Of a DNA stretch of 64,000 nucleotides, positions 26,380 through 35,000 are shown one piece after another. The stretch spans positions 1 through 64,000 of the forward strand of contig FQWG01000025.1 in assembly GCA_900129595.1 (NCBI GenBank), given 5' to 3'. A program made the position numbers and the translations under genes. How positions within the stretch are numbered: position 1 is the first letter of the stretch; every line of letters starts with the position of its first letter. This stretch comes from Flavobacterium frigidimaris (GTDB lineage: Bacteria > Bacteroidota > Bacteroidia > Flavobacteriales > Flavobacteriaceae). The notes beneath the pieces were generated by a model. That model did no database searches, was not told the DNA's origin, and worked only from the letters and a program-made list of their open reading frames with translations.

Positions 26380-26943
26380 TTAACGGGAAAATCTGCTCAG
26401 GGTTTCTCTGGACACGCCCAGATAGGCAGCAATCAGTGATTTTGGGACTCGATGAAATAAAGAAGGATATCGTTTAAGCAATTGCTCATAGCGTTCTTTT
26501 GCATTAGAGCTAATCAGCGACAATATGCGTCGCTGCGCTCCAATAAAACCAAAACTCGATTTCTCGAGGAAGAAACGTTCCATCTTTTGGAGGCCATCAC
26601 ATAGCTTTCGATAATTTTCGAAGGAAAGTGCGAGCACTTCAGTGTCTTCCAAACATTCCAACGATAGAGTTGCTTCAGTCTGCGTGTAAAAGGCATAATA
26701 ATCACTTTCCCACCAATCTTCCATCGCAAAGGAAATGATATGTTCTTTTACCGAATCATCTGTATGAACCAATTTTAAAAGCCCCGATACTACAAAGTAA
26801 GAATATTTCACCTGATCGCCCTTCTGGATAATAAACTGGTGTTTCTTAAACTTCTTGACCATAAAATGAGTCAATACAAAGGTAAATTCCTCATCACTGA
26901 GTGGTACTACTTTTTCTATATGTTCTCTTAGTTTTTCCTCCAT
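26380..26943 (-). CDS. Crp/Fnr family transcriptional regulator
   Basis: 187 residues. The N-terminal ~115 residues form a cyclic-nucleotide-binding-like domain (FKKHQFIIQKGDQVKYSYFV, then SGLLKL); the C-terminal HTH is PKSLIAAYLGVSRETLSRFSR. No Cys cluster for an Fe-S centre, so it is not an Fnr-type oxygen sensor. Many Bacteroidota proteins of this type bind no cAMP and have unknown ligands. It lies upstream of the Rid gene on the same strand and may regulate it. Confidence 0.9.
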   Translation of the reverse strand: MEEKLREHIEKVVPLSDEEFTFVLTHFMVKKFKKHQFIIQKGDQVKYSYFVVSGLLKLVHTDDSVKEHIISFAMEDWWESDYYAFYTQTEATLSLECLEDTEVLALSFENYRKLCDGLQKMERFFLEKSSFGFIGAQRRILSLISSNAKERYEQLLKRYPSLFHRVPKSLIAAYLGVSRETLSRFSR

Positions 26944-27245
26944 AAAATGTTTTCTATTTTTCTAACAGCCTACCTAAAACCATTGCCTCTTGCGAAAATA
27001 TAAATAACAAATTCAATAACAAGCAGTGCCATAAGACATCAGTTTGCTTCGGGATTTAAGCTAAAACAAAAGTACAAAAAAAATAGGAGTGCTAATGAAG
27101 TACATTAAAATCAAGGTAAAGATCTGGACAAAAGAAGCCAGATAATGGTCAGGAGTAATGCTTCAAATTACAAATTGTAAAACTAAGTGATGTTGACCAC
27201 CTGTTTTTAGTAAAAAAGACTAAAATTTTTTGGTGTACTAATAAG
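26944..27245. other. Intergenic stretch
   Basis: About 300 bp between the Crp/Fnr gene and the IS6 fragment. AT-rich; it should hold the promoter of the Crp/Fnr gene. I see no clear box. Confidence 0.4.
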
Positions 27246-27525
27246 GGATCTGTCGCATCTAAAGCTAAGTTTTATCTTTGCCTTTTTAATTCTTAAACTC
27301 ATGAATACTAAAGGTCATTGCTATCCGAAGTCTATTTTACTGCAGGCCATATATCTTAAGCTTAGGTTTACATTACCCTATCGGGATGCTCAAGAGATCA
27401 TGAAAATGCGAGGAGTTTCTCTTGATCATGCTACTATTCAGCGCTGGGTTTATAAGTTTACACCTTTGGTTGAGTCAGAGATGAAGAAGAGAAAGGGCAG
27501 AGTGGGGGCAAGCTGGGAAAGATGC
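27246..27525 (+). mobile_element. IS6-family element fragment (5' part)
   Basis: Starts with GGATCTGTCGCATCT (27246-27260; one mismatch to the inverted repeat). The best-preserved transposase N terminus in the window begins at ATG 27301 (KGHCYPKSILLQAIYLKLRF and the intact QRWVYKFTPLVE). It breaks off after GCAAGCTGG and continues into the segment downstream of the DUF6965 gene, exactly as at 14366. Confidence 0.88.
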
Positions 27526-27553
27526 GCTTAAAACAGGGTTGAAAATTTCGGGT

Positions 27554-27790
27554 TTACTCCGTTTGATTCTCGCTTTTAGTTTCCTTTGAACCTCGTCTTA
27601 CAAGTGTATAAAACTCTTTTAAATGCCACCAGGCAGGGCACATCTCAAGGTCTCCTTTGTAATGGTATATAGTTAGAAAACAGCTTTTAAGGAAAAGCTG
27701 GGAATCTGTGATTCTCGCCCATGGCTTTAATTCCACTTCCTCAGGCGGGGGAGTGGCTTGAAAATAGCGTTTTATTTCTTCTGGGGTCAT
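27554..27790 (-). CDS. DUF6965 family protein
   Basis: 78 residues, nearly identical to the product of 20490-20732 up to HLKEFY; the C-terminal tail differs (TLVRRGSKETKSENQTE). The core is MTPEEIKRYFQATPPP, WARITDSQLFLKSCF and CPAWWHLKEFY. Function unknown. Its downstream side is fused to the IS6 fragment in the opposite direction. Confidence 0.8.
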   Translation of the reverse strand: MTPEEIKRYFQATPPPEEVELKPWARITDSQLFLKSCFLTIYHYKGDLEMCPAWWHLKEFYTLVRRGSKETKSENQTE

Positions 27791-27922
27791 GGGGCAAAAA
27801 TAGGTAAAAAGTTGAGGCCTGTCAAGGGATGAGGGGTTTTGTTGGCTTAAAATTTAAGTTGTCTTCTCTGCTTTTGTTCCAACTATCCTGGCAGTCATCA
27901 AATTACTATGCCGAATTTATTT

Positions 27923-28225
27923 TTACTTTTTAGAATCAGTTTGAGACCCCTCCGGTGGGTCATTATCTGTAAGGTACTTTTCTATGTCCTTGCAGGTTAT
28001 GTCTTTGGGGCCGCTTTGGGGTTCCTTATAAGGGTTCTGCGGGTCATAGGGGCTGGGTGTTTTTGGCTGCGGTTTTTGGGTCTTTGATCGGGTTTTGGGA
28101 ATTACAGTGGTCCTTGTCGTAATTTTTGGTTGTATCTTTTTGGGTTTGATATTATTTTTTAGGAGCTTTTTCCCGCTGTACGCTTCAATCTTTTGTGCCG
28201 AACACCGGCACAAAAGGATTTCCAC
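27923..28225 (-). CDS. Possible lysine/proline-rich small protein
   Basis: A 100-codon frame rich in Lys, Pro, Thr and Gln (for example PKTRSKTQKPQPKTPSPYDP) with a slightly ordered end (DITCKDIEKYLTDNDPPEG). The first ~25 codons overlap the non-coding repeat at 28160-28275, so the real start, if any, is later. It is encoded 133 bp upstream of the DUF6965 gene in the same direction. No family recognised; it may be non-coding. Confidence 0.35.
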   Translation of the reverse strand: MEILLCRCSAQKIEAYSGKKLLKNNIKPKKIQPKITTRTTVIPKTRSKTQKPQPKTPSPYDPQNPYKEPQSGPKDITCKDIEKYLTDNDPPEGSQTDSKK

Positions 28226-28275
28226 TGCACACGAGCGAAGCGAACTGGCGAAGCAATCGGGGCTAGGGCTGCTGA
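28160..28275 (-). repeat. Repeat segment accompanying DUF6965, copy 2
   Basis: Contains AGGAGCTTTTTCCCGCTGTA, an inverted repeat CTTTTGTGCCG/CGGCACAAAAG (28189-28216), then a CGAGCGAAGCGAAC block (about 28236-28249) and a GGGGCTAGGGCTG end. The first block recurs at about 20955-21010; the CGAGCGAAGCGAAC block recurs at 44331-44344 in the cassette-like array. I recall similar sequences being repeated in flavobacterial genomes; the role is unknown. Confidence 0.6.
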
Positions 28276-28538
28276 GGAGCCTGGCTCTTTAGACTAATAA
28301 AAATAAGTGAGATTATAAAAAAATGGCTCCAATTGTCTTCAATTGGAGCTATTTGGCTTGTTTGTGACAGGAACAGGACAAATTTCTATAAATTTTATTG
28401 AGGATTTGAAGAAATTGGCTTACTATTGGTAGTGCCTGACTTTCATTTGCTTAAAGAATTTGGTTTGGATGTCCTGCTGGGGTTTTAGTGAAAATGTAGC
28501 GTAAAAAACAAATCATTATTCTCTTTTTATTAAAACTG
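28276..28538. other. Intergenic stretch
   Basis: About 260 bp without gene. A short dyad GGCTCCAATTGTCTTCAATT followed by GGAGC (28324-28347) may be a hairpin, CTCCAATTG-tctt-CAATTGGAG, with no strong T-run. Confidence 0.4.
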
Positions 28539-28573
28539 CCTTAGCTTTTTGAGGCAAAATTGGAGGCAACTCC
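28539..28573 (+). repeat. 35-bp repeat, copy 2
   Basis: CCTTAGCTTTTTGAGGC to GGCAACTCC, similar to 18504-18538 and likewise just before IS6 right-end sequence. Confidence 0.4.
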
Positions 28574-28577
28574 ATTC

Positions 28578-28608
28578 TTACATTTGATTTTGACACATGC
28601 GACAGAAC
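28578..28608 (+). mobile_element. IS6-family right-end remnant
   Basis: About 30 bp: CTTACATTTGATTTTGAC followed by ACATGCGACAGAAC, matching the last bases of the element including the right inverted repeat with a mismatch. Confidence 0.7.
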
Positions 28609-28643
28609 AAATTTTGCGATTTAAATAATTAAGGAAATTTAGA

Positions 28644-28713
28644 TTTGACATTTTAAACAAACTAAATCTGACAATATGAACAAACTAATTTTATCTTAAT
28701 ATTTGTATTTTTG
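28644..28713 (+). promoter_or_regulatory. Paired 18-bp operator and -7 box of the AraC gene
   Basis: TTTGACATTTTAAACAAA (28644-28661) and TCTGACAATATGAACAAA (28667-28684) are direct repeats separated by 5 bp. Exactly 21 bp downstream begins TATTTTTG (28706-28713), a TAnnTTTG -7 box, 46 bp before the start codon. The same spacing is found at the two other promoters of this cluster (30008-30077 and 30099-30168), so the AraC protein probably binds here and controls itself. Confidence 0.85.
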
Positions 28714-28759
28714 ATATTTCGATCCAGCTGTTATAAAAGCTAAAAATAAATCAAGATCA

Positions 28760-29563
28760 ATGGCAAAACAAAATTTTAACCAGTTTACAGACCTTGTATG
28801 GAACGTTACAGAAGAAGGAATTTACAAAGACGACCTTAGTCTTGATTTTCACTCTTTTGTACTGATCATTTCGGGAGAAATGAAAATTATTCAGGCAAAC
28901 AGATCATATGTATTTGGTGCAGGCAGTATGCTGCTTTTTCCCAGAAATCAAATCTCCGCAGTAATAAAGCAGCCCAAAGACGAGAGACCTTATAAAGCTG
29001 TAGTATTCGGGTTGACGGTAGAAAGACTGAAGGAATTTTATGCAAAAGAAAAACCAATATTGAGGGTGTCACCAGAGTTGTCAGTTCAGATTTTAAGTGA
29101 ACAGCCACTATTGAAAAGTTTTTTTTCCTCCATCATTCCTTATTTTGAACTGGAGCAGAAACTTCCTGAAAATATTGCAAAGCTTAAATTTGAAGAGGCA
29201 ATTTCCATACTTCGTTACATTGACCCACATATAGATGGCATTTTGGCGGATTTCTCAGAACCGGGGAAAATAAACCTCGTTGATTTTATGGAGCAGCATT
29301 ACAAATTCAATATGCCTCTCGAAAAATTTGCCTACCTCACAGGGCGCAGTCTTTCAACATTTATAAGAGATTTTAAGAAAGCGTTTAAAATCACACCACA
29401 ACGCTGGCTTACAAGAAAACGCCTAGAGTTGGCGCATTTTCAACTTTCCAAAAAAGACAAAAAAGCGGGAGACATTTATCTGGAAATCGGTTTTGAAAAT
29501 CTCTCCCATTTTTCATTTGCCTTTAAAAAACAGTTTGGCTATTCGCCCTCTGATCTACAATAG
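28760..29563 (+). CDS. AraC family transcriptional regulator
   Basis: 267 residues. The N-terminal ~110 residues are a cupin-like sensor (FHSFVLIISGEMKI, VFGAGSMLLFPRNQIS); the C-terminal ~100 form the double HTH (LEKFAYLTGRSLSTFIRDFK and DIYLEIGFENLSHFSFAFKK with the closing GYSPSD). Its own promoter carries two direct repeats that recur, at identical spacing, in front of the ABM-like and the quinone reductase-like genes just downstream. It is therefore very likely the activator of all three. The inducer is unknown; the targets suggest quinones or other electrophiles. Confidence 0.92.
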   Translation: MAKQNFNQFTDLVWNVTEEGIYKDDLSLDFHSFVLIISGEMKIIQANRSYVFGAGSMLLFPRNQISAVIKQPKDERPYKAVVFGLTVERLKEFYAKEKPILRVSPELSVQILSEQPLLKSFFSSIIPYFELEQKLPENIAKLKFEEAISILRYIDPHIDGILADFSEPGKINLVDFMEQHYKFNMPLEKFAYLTGRSLSTFIRDFKKAFKITPQRWLTRKRLELAHFQLSKKDKKAGDIYLEIGFENLSHFSFAFKKQFGYSPSDLQ

Positions 29564-29605
29564 ATTTAGGGTAATTCTAAACAAAGAATAATCCATTACG
29601 GATTA

Positions 29606-29977
29606 TTATTTGTTCTTAAATATTTTCTTGTAAAGGTTTACCTGAGCGCCATCTGATAGTCCCTTCATCATTGCAAAAAGCTCTTCCGAATAGTTACCCA
29701 GCAGGTCTATCCTGTTTATTTTCCACTCCACTTTGTGCTCATTCATTACAGTAGCAAATGACTGTGCATGTTTCATTAATTCATTTTGGTCAGCATAAGA
29801 TTCCAGGAAAATAATTTCAAGGGTCTGCGGATTGTAATGGCATTCGTGTATTAAAACACCATCTCCTTCTTTTTGCACTGCTATTTTTGCTGCTGCCATA
29901 AATTCTTCTAATTTCTCCCACTCATTGGGATTTACTGTTGCAGACATCATAAGTCGCAAAATTGATTGTTCTGACAT
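29606..29977 (-). CDS. ABM-superfamily putative quinol monooxygenase
   Basis: 123 residues. The first ~100 form a dimeric alpha/beta-barrel of the antibiotic-biosynthesis-monooxygenase type (HECHYNPQTLEIIFLESYAD, then ELMKHAQS). Family members such as YgiN oxidise quinols without cofactor, and others are of unknown activity. A short C-terminal extension (from about 95) is unassigned. It is divergent from the quinone reductase-like gene, and both share the AraC operators. This supports a joint role in quinone turnover or electrophile defence, which is an inference. Confidence 0.8.
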   Translation of the reverse strand: MSEQSILRLMMSATVNPNEWEKLEEFMAAAKIAVQKEGDGVLIHECHYNPQTLEIIFLESYADQNELMKHAQSFATVMNEHKVEWKINRIDLLGNYSEELFAMMKGLSDGAQVNLYKKIFKNK

Positions 29978-30007
29978 TTTAAATGTTTTTAATTAAAAAT
30001 CGATGTA

Positions 30008-30077
30008 CAAATTTACCATAGAAACACTATAGATGTTTTGTTTAAAATGTCAAAAAAACATTGTTTAAAATGGCATT
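30008..30077 (-). promoter_or_regulatory. Paired operator and -7 box of the ABM-like gene
   Basis: On the minus strand: AATGCCATTTTAAACAAT (30077-30060), 5 bp, then TTTGACATTTTAAACAAA (30054-30037), 21 bp, then TAAATTTG (30015-30008). The second site is identical over 18 bp to the first site of the AraC gene's own promoter. Confidence 0.88.
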
Positions 30078-30098
30078 GCAATAAATTTTCTTCGCAGT

Positions 30099-30168
30099 TT
30101 TGACAATTTCAGCAAAGCAAATTTGACAATTTGAACAAAACGATAAATTAGAACCTAATCTACCTTTG
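30099..30168 (+). promoter_or_regulatory. Paired operator and -7 box of the quinone reductase-like gene
   Basis: TTTGACAATTTCAGCAAA (30099-30116), 5 bp, TTTGACAATTTGAACAAA (30122-30139), 21 bp, TACCTTTG (30161-30168); the gene starts at 30195. No TTG stands at the normal -33 distance, so the bound AraC protein probably replaces it. Confidence 0.88.
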
Positions 30169-30194
30169 ACAAGTCATTCTAAATAAAGAAAATA

Positions 30195-31187
30195 ATGAAA
30201 GCAATAGTTTTAAAAGAAGTAGGTGAACCTCGAAACCTTATTTTAACTGAAGTTCCTGTTCCAAAAATCAAAGACAACGAAGTATTGGTTCGAGTTAAAG
30301 CAGTAGCAATTAATCCTGTAGATGCATTTGTGAGAAGAAACCAACCAGCTTTGGAGATGATATATGCAATGAAAGGCGATGAAGAAAATATCATTCTTGG
30401 CTGGGATGTAGCAGGTATTGTAATTGAGGCAGGCAGCGCCGTGAGAAGATTCAAAGCCGGCGATGAAGTCTTTGGGAATTTCAACTTCATCGGTCAGGCC
30501 AATGCTTATGCTGAATTTGTAGCTGCTCCACAGGACGAGTTGACCATAAAACCGGCCAATGTAAGTTTTGAACAAGCGGCAGGGGCAACAATGGCCGCCT
30601 TGACAGCCTGGGCATCTTTGGTGAAATTTGCCAAAGTAAAAAAAGGCGACAAGATCATTATATACGGTGCTTCGGGAGGCGTGGGCCATTATGCTGTGCA
30701 GATTGCTAAGTATTTCGGAGCGTATGTGATCGGTGTAGCTTCTGGTGAAAATAAAGACTTTGTTTTGGGTCTTGGTGCTGACGAATTCTTTGATTATAAA
30801 ATACAGGCGGTAGAAGATTTTATCAATGATGCCGATATCGTTCACGATGCTGTCTGGGTAGAGGCAGAAGTGAACAGTACAGAAGATACGCATTTGCAGC
30901 GTTCACTCAAAACACTAAAAGAAGGAGGAATTCTGTCAAGTATTGTCGTTTATCCTGACCAGCTATTTACAGATAAGGCAAAAGCAGATAAGAACGTAAC
31001 AGTTCAGCGAGTAAATGTAACACCTAATGATAGTTATCTAAAAGACATTGAAGCTATTGCCCAGCTTCTATCTGATGGTAAAATCAAGACCCACATTTCA
31101 CATTTGTTTCCTTTGGCAGATATGGCCAAAGCGCACGAGATTATCCAGACCAAAAATACAGTGGGAAAAATAATTCTTGTTCCGTAG
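30195..31187 (+). CDS. Medium-chain reductase, NADPH:quinone oxidoreductase-like
   Basis: 330 residues. GroES-like N-terminal domain (about 28-115) and Rossmann domain (about 125-260) with the nucleotide-binding loop YGASGGVGHYAVQIAK. No zinc-ligand cluster is present, so it is of the zinc-independent quinone oxidoreductase type, which reduces quinones or unsaturated carbonyls with NADPH. It is divergent from the ABM-like gene and carries the AraC operators directly upstream. Substrate unknown. Confidence 0.9.
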   Translation: MKAIVLKEVGEPRNLILTEVPVPKIKDNEVLVRVKAVAINPVDAFVRRNQPALEMIYAMKGDEENIILGWDVAGIVIEAGSAVRRFKAGDEVFGNFNFIGQANAYAEFVAAPQDELTIKPANVSFEQAAGATMAALTAWASLVKFAKVKKGDKIIIYGASGGVGHYAVQIAKYFGAYVIGVASGENKDFVLGLGADEFFDYKIQAVEDFINDADIVHDAVWVEAEVNSTEDTHLQRSLKTLKEGGILSSIVVYPDQLFTDKAKADKNVTVQRVNVTPNDSYLKDIEAIAQLLSDGKIKTHISHLFPLADMAKAHEIIQTKNTVGKIILVP

Positions 31188-31350
31188 TTAAAAACTTACA
31201 GATTAGCCAGCATATAGTAAAGGGACTTCTATTCGTAGAAATCCCTTTTTGCTTTAATGCTCTTATTATATTTGATTTTCTTAAATTTGCAAAATCAAAG
31301 AAAAGCTGATTCGCAATTACATCAGTCTCATTATACACGAATCTTTAAAG

Positions 31351-31641
31351 ATGGAACCTTCTGAAAATTTTGAACAGAATAAGAATGCATTTTCCATTGT
31401 CATCTGTATTTTTGGAATTACTCGAAAGACAATTTCGCATTGACGACTTCAGATCCACTTCAATTAAGAACAGACCAACATTATGCCAACATCTGAATGT
31501 GCATGTCAATTACCTGAATCGAGCCATAAAAGAAGTAACCGGAAAATCGACAACAACTCATATTACAGAGCGGATTATAACAGAAGCCAAAGCGCTCTTA
31601 CTCCATACCAATTTGAGTGTTTGTGAAATCGGCTATGCACA
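31351..31641 (+). pseudogene. AraC family regulator remnant fused to IS6
   Basis: Starts at ATG (31351) with MEPSENFEQNKNAFS, shifts frame near 31385, and continues as FLELLERQFRIDD, then HLNVHVNYLNRAIKEVTGKS and ALLLHTNLSVCEIGYA. This is the DNA-binding half of an AraC protein; the second HTH is cut off where IS6 sequence begins (QDHRFIKWR). The sensor domain and the second HTH are lost, so it is not functional. It may once have regulated the upstream reductase-like gene. Confidence 0.82.
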
Positions 31642-31863
31642 AGATCATCGATTTATAAAATGGCGCATACAAAACGGATTAGGTTTTAAAAGTTTTTAAT
31701 CGGCCAGACCAACATTGAGCGGAATTGAAGTTGTGCATATTCTGAGGAAGAATCAGATGGTTAGACCAGGGATAACTATATTTAAATCATTCTGTAAATT
31801 GGCGGGCTAACTTTAAAATTACTTAAAATCTTATATTTGATTCTGACAGATGCGACAGAAGCC
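31638..31863 (+). mobile_element. IS6-family element fragment (3' part)
   Basis: Matches the last 225 bp of the element at 16790-17563, from the catalytic E-Q-D-H-R segment (here the Glu is lost) to the right inverted repeat AGATGCGACAGAAGCC (one extra base, 31848-31863). Confidence 0.88.
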
Positions 31864-32069
31864 TATATCCTAAATATGGTATTTTTTTTTATACATTTAT
31901 TCATGACTGTAATAATTTAGTTCTCTTTTTTAATATAATTATATGTTGGCGTATTTCTATTTATTGTTTCAGTAAGTTTGTCAATCAAGCAGAGAAAGGA
32001 ATTGGAACACATTTCAAATCTGTCATTAGATTGTAAAGTGCTTTAAGCTTTTTATTTTTATATAACCAA

Positions 32070-35000
32070 TTATTCCGTAGGCTTGTTTTTATTAGTAGTT
32101 CCATATTCTTGCGGATTCGAAGTTTTCTTTTTGGTGAATTGTACCTGTAATCTGTCAATAATTAGATACATCGACGGCACAACAAAAAGAGTAAGGATCA
32201 TAGAACTGGTAAGCCCTCCGATGATTACCCAAGCCATTCCGTTTTTTATCTCTGCTCCCGAACCGCTAGCCAGAGCAATCGGTAGCATGCCCAGTATCAT
32301 TGCAAGTGTGGTCATAAGAATAGGACGAAGCCTTTCTTCACCTGCTTCCACGAGCGCTTCTTTTACTTCTTTTCCCTGGTTTTTTAACTGGTTGGTAAAA
32401 TCGACAATCAGGATCGCATTTTTTGAAACAAGGCCCAAAAGCATAATAATACCGATGATGGAAAAAATATTCAAGGTCTCCATAGAAAGTGCCAGGGCAA
32501 GAAGGGCTCCAATTAGCGCAACGGGTATTGAGAAAAGGACAACAAAAGGATATACTGCATTTTCATAGAGTGCCACCATAATGAGGTACACCAATAATAT
32601 AGCAATTAAAAGAGCCAATCCAAGACTTCCAAAAGCATCTCCTTGATTTTTGGCATCTCCAAGGTATTCAATGGTGATACCTTCAGGCAGTTTTATAGAG
32701 TCAGTTTTCTCTTTAATATCTGAAATTATGGTTCCTGTTGGTCTTCCCGCCGCATTGGACTGAACACTAATGGTACCCAGACGGTCACTCCTCTGGAGTG
32801 TACTCTCACCGGTTGATTCAGTAATATCTGCAAACTGGCTCAACACAAAAGCCTCTCCATCATTGTTGACAAAAGGGAGGTTTCTTACACTATTGATATT
32901 GTTACGGTTAAACTCGTCAAGTCTAATGAGGATATCATATTCGTTACCGGCGTTTTTAAACTGGCTTTTTTTGTTTCCCGTAAAAGAATTTTGAAGTGCC
33001 ATACCTACCTGGCTGGCATTGAGTCCCATCAGGGTCATTTTTTCCCTGTTGAGTTTAACTTCAACCTCCGGCTTTGGATCCTTAACTGATAATTTGACAA
33101 ATTGTGTTCCGGCCACCGTTGCCACTATTTTACGATATTCTTCAGCTACTTTGCGCACTTTTATAAGATCCACACCTTTAATGGCAATTTGAATCGGACT
33201 GACATTCGCTCCTCCGGTTATCGAGGTTGGAGATGCAGTAATTTTTGCGCCAGGAATGGCTTTACTTAGTTTTTCCTGTAGAATGATTCCAAAATCTTCT
33301 GCTGATATATTTCTATTTTTTTTATCGGCCAAAGTAATGGTGATCTCAGAAAGATTTGCATTACTGGAGCTTCCCGATACACTGCCGCTAATAAAACCAA
33401 TACTGGAAAATACATTTACTACCATAGGCTCAGCCATGATAATTTTCTCCGCCTGCTGTGTCAGCAGATTGGTCTTGTATATAGTGGCTGATGGGTCGAG
33501 TTCCAAGTTGATAGCTAATTCACCCTGATCACCTTTTGGAATAAAGGCAGCACCTATAAAGCCTGCAGGTATAAGTATAATTGCACCAATGATAAGTAAT
33601 ATTACGCCCGTGAGCACATATCTTTTCCTGTTTAATGCCTTGGTAAGGAGTTTTCCATATTCCATTTTAAGGGAATCAATAAAATGTTCAAAACCAAGAT
33701 TAATTCTTCCCCAGAGTGTATCCTTATTTAATTTTTCTATTTTTCCGAACCTGCTGGCAAGAAGCGGTGTAATGGTAAAGGATACAAATAGGCTCATCAA
33801 TGTTGAAAATACCACAACGAGTGAGAATTCACGCAGCAATGAACCAATTATCCCACCTGAGAAGGCTAATGGCAGGAATACAACTACATCAACTAGGGTA
33901 ATAGCTACGGCAGTAAATCCTATTTCATTACGTCCTTCAAGTGCTGCGGTTCGTTTGTCAGAACCCATTTCAAGATGCCTGTAAATGTTTTCAAGAACCA
34001 CAATAGAGTCATCCACCAAAATGCCTACCACTAGTGACATGGCCATCAAAGTCATCAGGTTTAGTGAAAACCCAAAAAAATACATCGCAATAAAAGTGGG
34101 TATGATAGAAGAGGGCAGAGCTAAAAGTACAAACATTGAGCTTCTAAAACTGTGCAGGAATGCCAACATAACAATTCCCACAATAAGTATTGCAAGGACA
34201 AGATCCTCCATCACGGCATCTGCTGATTTAAGGGTGTATATACTCTGGTCGGAGGATATATTGAATTCAAGTTTCTGGGAAGTATACTGTGCCTGAATCT
34301 CGGCAAAGGCTTTTTTGACCTGCTCACTTACATGCACTGCATTGGCATCGGACTGCTTGATAATCTGCACACCTATGGAAGGCAGGCCGTTAATATGGTT
34401 AATTGCAGTTGTCTTTGCCGTAGCATCGACTACTTCAGCAATATCACTTAGATAAATGCTGCCTTTGCCAGCAGGCTGGCTTATAATGAGTTCACGCAGC
34501 TGTGCTAGAGAAGCAATATTGGCATCATATCGTATAGAAAGCTGCTGGCTTGAAGTTTCAATACTTCCGGCGGGAAAGGAAAGATTGGCATTGTTGACGG
34601 CGTTGGTAACAGCTGCTATTGAAAGCCCATAGCCACGCATTTTATCCTGATCAATATTGATTTGTATTTCACGTTGGTCTCCTCCAATGATGTTCACCTG
34701 GCCCACCCCGCTTACATTTTGTAATATAGGCCGGAGCTGTTTGTCCACAAGTTCATAAAGTTCGCCAGGAGGTATTCCAGCAGTAATTCCAGCTTTAATT
34801 ACTGGGGCTTCTTCAAGGTTTACTTTGTTTACCAGAGGGCGCTCGGCATCATCGGGCAGATCATTTATGGCTTGATCAGCCTTGCGTTGCACGTCCTGTT
34901 CAGCTTTGTCAATGTTTGTACCGCTTTTGAACTGAATGGCTATTTGTGAAACTCCTTCCTGTGAAGTTGAAGTAATTTGATCAAGCCCTTCGATGGATGC

